Below, one piece after another: positions 5,745-11,442 of a stretch of 11,442 nucleotides of DNA. The stretch lies in contig DHJG01000121.1 of the NCBI GenBank assembly GCA_002404215.1, positions 51,492-62,933 on the forward strand. The letters run 5' to 3'. The translations under genes were made by a program, and so were the position numbers. The notes under the pieces were generated by a model. That model was not told the origin of the DNA, did no database searches, and saw only the letters and a list, made by a program, of their open reading frames with translations. Source of the stretch: Desulfosporosinus sp. UBA4726 (GTDB taxonomy: Bacteria > Bacillota > Desulfitobacteriia > Desulfitobacteriales > Desulfitobacteriaceae). The stretch's first letter is position 1; each line of letters starts with the position of its first letter.

Positions 5745-7640
5745 TCAATATAGTGTTCTTTTATCACCAGCTCGCCTTGTTATTTTCTGATTATCCCAAT
5801 ACTCAAGAAGCGGGACGGCATACTTCCTAGAAGTACTCCACATTTCCCGTACGTCAGAAACACCTATCTCACCATGTACTTTTAGAAATTCGATTAAGCT
5901 TTCTTTTGCGGGTTCTAAATCCTTTTGTCTATAGTAAAATTGATCAATATGTACCCATTCTCCAATTTCACACAAATATTGAGCATACTCTTGAGCTTCC
6001 GACTTAGGAATACCACAAGCCTCTGCAGTTGTAACTAAATCAGGTGGCATTAGGGCAACATCTTGCCATTTTGAACGTAATGCTTCCAGACGTTTCAAAA
6101 TAATCGGTGGAAGTTCTGCCCCAGCATTTGTTTGGACTTTGCTTCCAAAAATACGATAATAACCACGGGTAAAACCTTGTTCCAGAATCGTTTGCCAACG
6201 ACGGTGTGTCCAAGAAATCCCCAGACGAGTTTTTAACTCCTCCCTGCTAATTCCCCCGCGCAAAGGGTTTGATTCTTCATGGATTTTTACCAAATTTATT
6301 AATTTTAAACGCCAAGCCTCTGCCGCCGCCTTTCCCCAGTAAAGAGGATTTCCATCTTCCAGCCAAACTTCAAGTCGCTCAAGTTCTTCCAGAGATTTCA
6401 AGCGTTCTTCTAATTCCACGGAACTGACATGCAAGCAGGCTACTAAATCTGAACTTAGACGGGGTTCGGACATTTCTCTTTCTAAGAGATCAAGCGGATC
6501 TCCTTGGTCTTTGACCCTCATCTGTGCCAATACGCTTTCTTTAAATCGTTTCTGCTTGAACTCAGCTACCCCAAGTACTTTTCCACCAGCAATAGTATGA
6601 GCGGGGGAATAAAAACGAAGTACAAAACGATCCCCTGGTGCAGCGAGAACAGGTCCTTCAAGAAGGATTTGTGCAAAGCCCTCTTGTCCCGGTGCTAATT
6701 CTTCCTGTTCTAAAAGATGTATTCGCCCTAGAATTTCAGTTGTTCCGAGGTGGAAACGAACTCGTTGTCTTTGAGTTAGGGGTTTATCTGCAGAGGAAAG
6801 ATTTCGAACTTTTAAATCTAGAATTTTTCCAACCTTAAAGGCATCCGGCTTAACAAGTACTGAACCCCGCTCTACTTCAGCAACATCCACCCCAGCTATA
6901 TTAACAGCTAGCCGCTGTCCGGCGCCTGCAGAATTCACCTTGTTTTTATGAACTTGAAGGGAACGGATTTTCGCGTGAATGTGACCTGGTTCAATCACCA
7001 ACTCCTGCCCCAGTTTCACTGTTCCACTGTGAAGCGTTCCCGTCACAACGGTACCAAACCCCTGAATGCTAAAGACCCTATCAAGAGGCATACGAACTGG
7101 ACCGGTCGATTTCTTACTCTCTACCTCGGAAAGCAACCCATCAATGGTTTGACGTAAGGTAGGTATTCCAACTCCGCTCAGAGCAGAAACCCTACAAATC
7201 GTAGCTTCCCGAAATGCCGTTTCCATCAGTTCCTCGCGTATCTCTTCTTCCATAAGGTCAAGCCACTCTTCATCCACAAGATCTACCTTATTAATCACCA
7301 CAATTCCTCTGGGTATATCGAGTAAAGTGAGAATATCTAAATGTTCCTGCGTCTGAGGCATGATCCCTTCATCCGCAGCAATGACTAGTAAAACTACATC
7401 CATACCACTAGCCCCTGCCAACATCTGGCGGACAAACCGTTCATGCCCTGGAACATCTACAATGCCAACTTGACGTCCACTGGGCAACATCATATGGGCA
7501 AACCCCAGTTCAATAGAGATCCCTCGTTGTTTCTCTTCTTTCAATCGATCCGTTTCTATGCCGGAAAGTGCTCGAATTAATTCTGTTTTGCCGTGATCTA
7601 CATGTCCGGCTGTGCCTATTAAATAGTGTCGCTCATCCAT
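5745..7640 (-). CDS. selB: SelB, selenocysteine-specific elongation factor
   Basis: Translation GTPase that carries Sec-tRNA(Sec) to the ribosome and recognises the SECIS hairpin of selenoprotein mRNAs so that UGA is read as selenocysteine. The 631 aa match the length of bacterial SelB. The N-terminal GTPase domain shows G1 AGHVDHGKT (11-19), RGISIELGF (39-47), G3 DVPGH (62-66), G4 NKVD (117-120) and G5 SALSG (152-156). Beta-barrel domains follow to about residue 360. The C-terminal part (about 370-631) contains the winged-helix domains ending in the conserved SRKYAVPLLEYWD...TRRAGDKRTLY segment that binds the SECIS RNA. The ATG has GGGGA about 6 nt upstream. It lies 11 nt behind the TPR gene and is probably co-transcribed with it. 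No terminator is visible before the livK-2 promoter, so some read-through into livK-2 is possible. selA and tRNA-Sec are not in the window. Confidence 0.97.
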   Translation of the reverse strand: MDERHYLIGTAGHVDHGKTELIRALSGIETDRLKEEKQRGISIELGFAHMMLPSGRQVGIVDVPGHERFVRQMLAGASGMDVVLLVIAADEGIMPQTQEHLDILTLLDIPRGIVVINKVDLVDEEWLDLMEEEIREELMETAFREATICRVSALSGVGIPTLRQTIDGLLSEVESKKSTGPVRMPLDRVFSIQGFGTVVTGTLHSGTVKLGQELVIEPGHIHAKIRSLQVHKNKVNSAGAGQRLAVNIAGVDVAEVERGSVLVKPDAFKVGKILDLKVRNLSSADKPLTQRQRVRFHLGTTEILGRIHLLEQEELAPGQEGFAQILLEGPVLAAPGDRFVLRFYSPAHTIAGGKVLGVAEFKQKRFKESVLAQMRVKDQGDPLDLLEREMSEPRLSSDLVACLHVSSVELEERLKSLEELERLEVWLEDGNPLYWGKAAAEAWRLKLINLVKIHEESNPLRGGISREELKTRLGISWTHRRWQTILEQGFTRGYYRIFGSKVQTNAGAELPPIILKRLEALRSKWQDVALMPPDLVTTAEACGIPKSEAQEYAQYLCEIGEWVHIDQFYYRQKDLEPAKESLIEFLKVHGEIGVSDVREMWSTSRKYAVPLLEYWDNQKITRRAGDKRTLY

Positions 7641-7651
7641 TTTTCTTCCCC

Positions 7652-8131
7652 TTATAAATTCGGTTTAGACCAAATCTTAGCAAGCCAATCCCGGAAGGTA
7701 CGTTTCCTCTCGGAGTTAAGGACTTTCCTGTTTTCTAAACGTTTTGCTGTCTTGATCTCACGAACGAAATCCCCATAGCGATTAAGTTGCTTGTATACCA
7801 CGCCCAAGTTATTATGCGGTAACGAAAAATCCGGATCGATACGAATCGCTTTATGATAATATTCAATCGCCCGCCCTAGGTCACCTTCTTCACGTGCAAT
7901 ATTTCCTAAATTATTCAGGGCATGGACAAGGGAGGCATCGTGTTTCAATGCCTCTTCAAAACACCGTTTTGCTTCCACCCTGTTAGTTCTATTAATGAAA
8001 ACGACTCCCAGTTTATTATGCGCCATCGCATCTGTCGGATTTTCGCAAAGATAAGTTCTAAAGGTGTTTTCAGCCTCATCCAGTTCTCCTGCTTCTAAAT
8101 GCTGTATTGCCTTATCATATAAAGGACCCAA
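7652..8131 (-). CDS. Small tetratricopeptide-repeat (TPR) protein, co-operonic with selB
   Basis: 159-aa soluble protein made almost entirely of TPR helices: repeats at about 2-34, 35-68, 69-102 and a weaker one at 103-133. The typical pattern is visible in HNKLGVVFINRTNRVEAKRCFEEAL and in ALNNLGNIAREEGDLGRAIEY with the consensus RIDPD at its end. The C-terminal tail (134-159) is strongly basic and ends in FRDWLAKIWSKPNL, possibly an amphipathic helix for membrane or RNA contact (inference). No signal peptide or membrane segment is seen. The start is TTG (8129-8131) with GGGTG about 7 nt upstream; no ATG is available nearby. The gene is followed by selB after 11 nt, so the two form an operon. 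TPR proteins act as protein-interaction scaffolds; the partner and role here are unknown. Confidence 0.88.
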   Translation of the reverse strand: MGPLYDKAIQHLEAGELDEAENTFRTYLCENPTDAMAHNKLGVVFINRTNRVEAKRCFEEALKHDASLVHALNNLGNIAREEGDLGRAIEYYHKAIRIDPDFSLPHNNLGVVYKQLNRYGDFVREIKTAKRLENRKVLNSERKRTFRDWLAKIWSKPNL

Positions 8132-8152
8132 TTGGAATCACCCTTTGTTTTT

Positions 8153-8180
8153 AGTATACCATATAAATTAAATCCCACAA
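8153..8180 (-). promoter_or_regulatory. Putative promoter of the TPR-selB operon
   Basis: In the 65-bp gap after the YkvI-family gene, the minus strand has TTGTGG (8175-8180) and TATACT (8153-8158) separated by 16 bp. Expected start is near 8146, about 15 nt before the TTG start codon. No terminator separates the upstream gene, so read-through is also possible. The -35 match is weak. Confidence 0.4.
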
Positions 8181-8196
8181 TTTAGCAGAAAATATC

Positions 8197-9228
8197 TTAC
8201 GCTCTACGCCAAAAATATAAAATGGTTGGCAAGAATACAAGTCCTAAGTATCCAAACAAAGGATAAACAAGCTGTACAATCTGAGAGAATTTCACACCCG
8301 CTACCGGTAAAAGCAAGAGGAGTAAAATGACGGTTGCCTTACTATAACTCACCTTACCTGAATCAACCACTCGACTGACAAGGCTAAAACCATTACCAAC
8401 AGCTGCCGTAATCATAGCTAACCACAAGACGACTACGTAGAAAAAAGCAGGCCAATCACCTAACTTTCCTGCAACCGCAACCATCGGAATTTCCAAGCCC
8501 CAAATATCTGGAAATCGAAGCAATGAGGCCCCAATGACAAACGCAAATAGGCCAAGCGCTACGCCACCTAGAACTGCGCCCATGCGTGCCCCCGCTCGTT
8601 GAACTATTTTGCCCAAAGAAGCAAATACTACCATTGCCAAGGTTAGATTAAATGAGACATATAGGACGGCTGAAAGTGCCCAATGTTTAATAATAGGATG
8701 TGGTAGAACCGCAATACCCTCACCGTCCCCTGTGCTAACCAAGAAAATAGCCGCAGTTGCAATCCCCAAACAGAAAATAAATTTCAAGGGTATGAGTACC
8801 GAATTAATCCATAATACTCCTTCTCCTCGAAACCATAAAGCTAAGGCAATCACTGACACTGTCAAGAAGATGCCAAGCCACCTTGAGAAGCCAAAATATT
8901 CGTAAAAGAGCGCACCACTTCCAGAAATCATTGCTAGCATTCCCACGAATAATAAGACACTAACCAACCCATCTGCCCATCGGCCTAACCTACGACCTAG
9001 TAGATAATCAAAAAACTCTGGATAAGATGAGACCTTCCAACGCTCCTGCAAGTCCAACATACCCCAACCTAAGAGAGAAAACATAACAGCACTAAAAACG
9101 ATCCCCACTAAGCCCCAATGGCCAAACCGAGCATAGAATTGTAAGATTTCTTGACCCGAGGCAAATCCCGCCCCCATTACGGCACCCACGTAAGTTGCAG
9201 CCACTTGAAACATTGTCTTCCATTGCAT
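8197..9228 (-). CDS. YkvI-family membrane protein (LeuT-fold transporter-like)
   Basis: Integral membrane protein of 343 aa with about ten hydrophobic segments. The first segment contains ATYVGAVMGAGFASGQEI (11-28), a glycine-rich broken helix characteristic of the YkvI family (COG3949), a branch of the APC/LeuT-fold transporters. In relatives this region forms the substrate/ion site. The substrate is not known for the family, and nothing here fixes it. A GTG at 9249 would add seven residues, but the ATG at 9228 has a perfect GGGAGG about 8-9 nt upstream lying between the two candidates, so 9228 is preferred. The gene is divergent from yyaC (110 bp apart). No convincing promoter was found on its side. 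The TPR-selB operon follows after 65 bp. Confidence 0.85.
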   Translation of the reverse strand: MQWKTMFQVAATYVGAVMGAGFASGQEILQFYARFGHWGLVGIVFSAVMFSLLGWGMLDLQERWKVSSYPEFFDYLLGRRLGRWADGLVSVLLFVGMLAMISGSGALFYEYFGFSRWLGIFLTVSVIALALWFRGEGVLWINSVLIPLKFIFCLGIATAAIFLVSTGDGEGIAVLPHPIIKHWALSAVLYVSFNLTLAMVVFASLGKIVQRAGARMGAVLGGVALGLFAFVIGASLLRFPDIWGLEIPMVAVAGKLGDWPAFFYVVVLWLAMITAAVGNGFSLVSRVVDSGKVSYSKATVILLLLLLPVAGVKFSQIVQLVYPLFGYLGLVFLPTILYFWRRA

Positions 9229-9277
9229 GACGCTTCCCTCCCTCGCCACATCCTTATGGCGGGAAAAGGAATCTCAT

Positions 9278-9307
9278 GCATAGAAAGTTGTAAATTTGGG
9301 AAATCTT
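9278..9307 (+). promoter_or_regulatory. Putative forespore sigma-F promoter of yyaC
   Basis: GCATA (9278-9282), a 15-bp spacer, then GGGAAATCTT (9298-9307). This fits the Bacillus sigma-F pattern GYWTA-N15-GGNRANANTW with one mismatch. It ends 31 bp before the yyaC start codon, a normal distance, and expression of yyaC homologues in the forespore makes it biologically sensible. No sigma-A promoter with good boxes was seen on this strand. Confidence 0.55.
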
Positions 9308-9337
9308 TAGATATATATTAGTGTTAGGGGGCTACTT

Positions 9338-9907
9338 GTGAGTTTACTTTCAATTTTGTCTGAACCTCAAAAAATAAAAGCCCATGTTGACGACCCTTCA
9401 AGTAAACTGAAATTGGAAACAAGGCTTTCAGCTCTATTCGCATCTAAACAGAAACGCTCCGCCGTAATCCTATGCATCGGAACCGATCGGTCAACCGGAG
9501 ATGCCTTAGGCCCATTAATTGGAACACATCTTTCTCGCCTAAATCTACCACAGCTCCATGTTTATGGAACGCTAGATGAGCCAGTGCATGCTACCAATTT
9601 AGCCGAAACTATCCAATTAATTCAGCAGAGATTCGTTAATCCCTTTGTTATTGCAGTTGATGCCTGTCTCGGACGAATAGATTCTATTGGGTGTATTACC
9701 CTAGCAGATGGTCCTTTAAAACCCGGCGCCGGTGTGCACAAACAGCTTCCTGAAGTTGGAGAAGCTCATCTAACAGGGATAGTAAATGTAGGAGGGTTTA
9801 TGGAATACATGGTGCTGCAAAATACCCGACTTAACCTTGTGTGGCGGATGTCCGAAAACATTAGCGCTCTTATCTCACATTCTTACTTAAGATCACATTA
9901 CAAGTAA
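9338..9907 (+). CDS. yyaC: YyaC family spore protein, GPR-like putative protease (DUF1256)
   Basis: 189-aa soluble protein of the YyaC/DUF1256 family, related to the germination protease GPR that degrades small acid-soluble spore proteins. The family core is visible: VILCIGTDRSTGDALGPLIG (43-62), VHATNLAE (83-90), VIAVDACLG (104-112), and LPEVGEAHLTGIVNVGG (137-153) followed by FMEYMVLQNTRL. Conserved acidic residues in GTDRSTGD and VDACLG occupy positions expected of the GPR active-site aspartates (inference from family resemblance). The N-terminal ~35 residues are variable. The start is GTG (9338-9340) with AGGGGG 7 nt upstream. It is the only plus-strand gene in the window, preceded by a sigma-F-like promoter, and convergent with DUF4446. 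Its presence marks the organism as an endospore former. Confidence 0.93.
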   Translation: MSLLSILSEPQKIKAHVDDPSSKLKLETRLSALFASKQKRSAVILCIGTDRSTGDALGPLIGTHLSRLNLPQLHVYGTLDEPVHATNLAETIQLIQQRFVNPFVIAVDACLGRIDSIGCITLADGPLKPGAGVHKQLPEVGEAHLTGIVNVGGFMEYMVLQNTRLNLVWRMSENISALISHSYLRSHYK

Positions 9908-9909
9908 GA
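9881..9909. repeat. Inverted repeat at the convergent 3' ends of yyaC and DUF4446
   Basis: Perfect 8-bp arms TCTTACTT (9881-9888) and AAGTAAGA (9902-9909) around a 13-nt gap. They span the end and stop codon of yyaC and reach to 3 bp before the DUF4446 stop. No strong U-tract follows on either strand, so it is at best a weak bidirectional terminator. Confidence 0.3.
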
Positions 9910-9911
9910 CG

Positions 9912-10415
9912 TTATATCTTTTCTCCTTGCATAGCCTTATCAATCACTTGTTTTTCTTCGTCTGTCAATGCATACGTAGACTGCCCGTTTTCAATCGGTT
10001 TAGCATATACTCTCGATTCTTCACGATTATGGATAGAACTGAGAACAACTCCATTACCTTCCTGATTTAAGAGCGCAAAAGCAAAGCTTAGGTCACTACC
10101 AATGTTTTCGAATGCCCTAAAACGAAGTAACTCCGCACGATCTACACCGACCCGCATTTTTTTTTCGACCAGAGTGAGCCTCTTGTCACAGTGTTCGAAT
10201 CTTTGGGCCTGTTCATCAACTCTATGAATATAGTCTTGAAACAGTATGTCTAGCTGCTGACCTGACATAAATGTTTGCAGGGTTACATATGAGGATTCAA
10301 AGCGCTTCATTCTTCGATAAAGTGAAATAGTCACCAAAATAAAAGTTAACATTACTATAGCCAAGGCACAAATGCTCCACCAGATTAAAGGCATAATGCC
10401 CTGTAGTATAAACAC
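9912..10415 (-). CDS. DUF4446 family membrane-anchored protein
   Basis: 167-aa protein with one N-terminal transmembrane helix (about residues 10-32) followed by basic residues (YRRMKR), so the rest is predicted to be cytoplasmic. A helical, probably coiled-coil region (about 55-90, VDEQAQRFEHCDKRLTLVEKKM) leads into the conserved DUF4446 core. That core reads RFRAFENIGSDLSFAFALL, then GNGVVLSSIHNREESRVYAKPI and a YALTDEEKQVIDKAM tail. The function of the family is unknown. The start is GTG (10413-10415) with AGGGGGAG 4-5 nt upstream. It follows DUF554 after 70 bp on the same strand and converges on yyaC with a 4-bp gap. In related spore formers this family usually sits near parA/parB and yyaC close to the origin (established context, not visible here). 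Confidence 0.9.
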   Translation of the reverse strand: MFILQGIMPLIWWSICALAIVMLTFILVTISLYRRMKRFESSYVTLQTFMSGQQLDILFQDYIHRVDEQAQRFEHCDKRLTLVEKKMRVGVDRAELLRFRAFENIGSDLSFAFALLNQEGNGVVLSSIHNREESRVYAKPIENGQSTYALTDEEKQVIDKAMQGEKI

Positions 10416-10485
10416 GTTTCTCCCCCTTTATATCCCTTCATTTTCGATGTATTCAGATCCCTAAGAATTTTTCGAAGTAATTTTT

Positions 10486-11187
10486 TTACATACCTAAATG
10501 AAATTTAGTAAACCAAAGAGTTATTGGAATCGCTATGAAAATACCTGGTAATAGATTACCCACTTTTATTTCTTTTATTTCCAGGATATTAATGCCTATT
10601 CCTACGATCAGCAGACCTCCAACTGCACTCATTTCAGCGATTACTTGTGGAGAGAGGACCCCTTGGAGCAACCCTGCTCCCAATGTAATGGCGCCTTGAT
10701 ATATTAGCACAGGAACTGCAGATACCAAAACACCAATTCCCATCGAAGAAGCAAATACAACTGCCGTTATGCCATCTAGCATCGATTTTGCATAAAGTAT
10801 ATTATTATTCCCCGTTAGTCCACTCTCCAAGGAACCCATTATGGCCATTGCTCCGACACAGTATATCAGGCTTGTGGTGACAAACGCCTTCGTGAATCCA
10901 GACCCATGCTTTCCTTTAGCAAATTTGCCTTCTAGCCACTGTCCCATATTTTGTAAACGAAGTTCTATATCTATCCACTCACCCAGTATAGCACCTAATA
11001 CTATACTGGAAATTACAACCAATGGATTCTTTGTTTGCAATGCCATGCTTCCTCCAATTAGCAAGACAGAAAGGCCGATCCCTTGAATAACCGTCTTTTT
11101 CATTTTTTCTGGTAAGGTATGACCAAACAAAAGTCCCAATATTCCTCCGAATACAATTGCTACTGTATTCACAATGGTTCCTAACAA
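10486..11187 (-). CDS. DUF554 family membrane protein (YqgA-like)
   Basis: 233-aa integral membrane protein with about six hydrophobic, glycine-rich segments. It begins LGTIVNTVAIVFGGILG, the typical DUF554 opening. Other family features are ESGLTGNN (121-128) and AKSMLDGITAVVFASSMGIG (133-152), and a final LLPGIFIAIPI segment. It belongs to the YqgA/DUF554 family of presumed transporters of unknown substrate. The start is TTG (11185-11187), which keeps the canonical N-terminus. The Shine-Dalgarno GGAAGG is about 13 nt upstream, longer than usual. A GTG at V6 with AGGA 6 nt upstream is an alternative that would cut five conserved residues. It may be co-transcribed with DUF4446 downstream; no terminator is seen between them. 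Confidence 0.9.
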   Translation of the reverse strand: MLGTIVNTVAIVFGGILGLLFGHTLPEKMKKTVIQGIGLSVLLIGGSMALQTKNPLVVISSIVLGAILGEWIDIELRLQNMGQWLEGKFAKGKHGSGFTKAFVTTSLIYCVGAMAIMGSLESGLTGNNNILYAKSMLDGITAVVFASSMGIGVLVSAVPVLIYQGAITLGAGLLQGVLSPQVIAEMSAVGGLLIVGIGINILEIKEIKVGNLLPGIFIAIPITLWFTKFHLGM

Positions 11188-11408
11188 ATTAAATCATCTA
11201 CCTTCCAAGTAGGTTTAATTGCTATGGAAACGACCTAATAATACACCATTATGTCATGTTCTAGAATCTGATAATAGTCCTCATGCTGTTGAAGCACACA
11301 TGAGCAACAGTGAATTCCAAAACCGACAGATATGAATTCTTAGATTAGGTGTTCCTTAAGCAGCTCTTAGTCAATAAGCATTAGTTACATATGCTTGAGT
11401 GATATTGA
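11188..11408. other. Intergenic region upstream of DUF554
   Basis: About 220 bp with no convincing gene. Stop codons are frequent in all frames and the longest open stretches are about 30 codons without a start and ribosome-binding site. It must carry the DUF554 promoter if that gene is not read from further upstream. The best -10 candidates on the minus strand are CATAAT with an upstream TG and TATTAT (about 11240-11256), neither with a good -35. The heptamer TGAATTC occurs twice in direct orientation 22 bp apart (11311-11317 and 11333-11339). Confidence 0.35.
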
Positions 11409-11442
11409 TTATGCCATGGAGGCATTTGCCATTTGATCTGCC
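11409..11442 (-). CDS. Possible C-terminal end of an upstream gene
   Basis: At the right edge one minus-strand frame reads ADQMANASMA and then TAA (11409-11411), which could be the last ten codons of a gene beyond the window. It is too short to assign. On the opposite strand the same bases open with ATG at 11411 (MPWRHLPFDL), vaguely like an IS5-type transposase segment, but with no ribosome-binding site. Neither reading can be confirmed here. Confidence 0.2.
   Translation of the reverse strand, partial: ADQMANASMA

Noticed and set aside
10426..10452. Sigma-G-like boxes (GAATA-N15-GATATAA) before DUF4446
   Set aside because: The -10 has two mismatches and lies so close to the gene that transcription would start inside the ribosome-binding site.
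11411..11430. Short palindromic sequences ATGCC-ATGGA-GGCAT and GGCATTTGCC
   Set aside because: Very short, at the sequence edge, with no link to a promoter or terminator.
11405..11442. Plus-strand MPWRHLPFDL reading at the right edge resembling an IS5-type transposase motif
   Set aside because: Ten codons, no ribosome-binding site, an in-frame stop just upstream and no inverted repeat or other transposase remnants nearby; the resemblance may be chance.

Overview
The window looks like a chromosomal segment of an anaerobic, endospore-forming, low-to-mid-GC Firmicute, most likely a Desulfosporosinus/Desulfitobacterium-type Peptococcaceae. The reasons are a spore-specific gene (yyaC) behind a forespore-type promoter, a DUF4446 gene, a bacterial selB, strong G-rich Shine-Dalgarno sequences and frequent GTG/TTG starts. 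The genus is an inference from gene content and protein style; no database search was possible. Almost all genes lie on the minus strand; only yyaC is on the plus strand.

Left part (1-5720, all minus): a complete branched-chain (hydrophobic) amino acid ABC uptake system. Read in transcription order it is livK-2 (4282-5442), livK-1 (2803-3990), livH, livM, livG and the start of livF, which runs off the left edge. The two periplasmic-type binding proteins are lipoproteins and obvious paralogues. Each appears to have its own near-consensus sigma-A promoter (5691-5719 and 4209-4237). A strong intrinsic terminator (4104-4141) closes livK-2, but it also lies downstream of the livK-1 promoter. Transcription into livK-1-livHMGF must therefore pass it, which makes this a candidate attenuator. 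A second hairpin without a U-tract sits between livK-1 and livH and probably lowers permease expression relative to binding protein. livH, livM, livG and livF are tightly coupled (gaps or overlaps of 1-20 nt).

Middle part (5745-9228, minus): a YkvI-family membrane protein, a small TPR protein with its own likely promoter, and selB 11 nt behind it. SelB delivers Sec-tRNA to UGA codons, so this organism should make selenoproteins. selA, selC and selD are not in the window.

Right part (9278-11442): yyaC (plus strand, with a near-consensus sigma-F promoter) converges on DUF4446 with a 4-bp gap. DUF554 (YqgA-like) lies upstream of DUF4446. yyaC and DUF4446 commonly occur near parA/parB and the replication origin in spore formers, so this part may be origin-proximal (inference). 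The last 255 bp hold the upstream region of DUF554 and possibly the last codons of another gene.

No CRISPR array, intact mobile element, rRNA or tRNA was seen. The genes themselves are of known families. The most unusual material is the regulatory architecture around the two livK genes.
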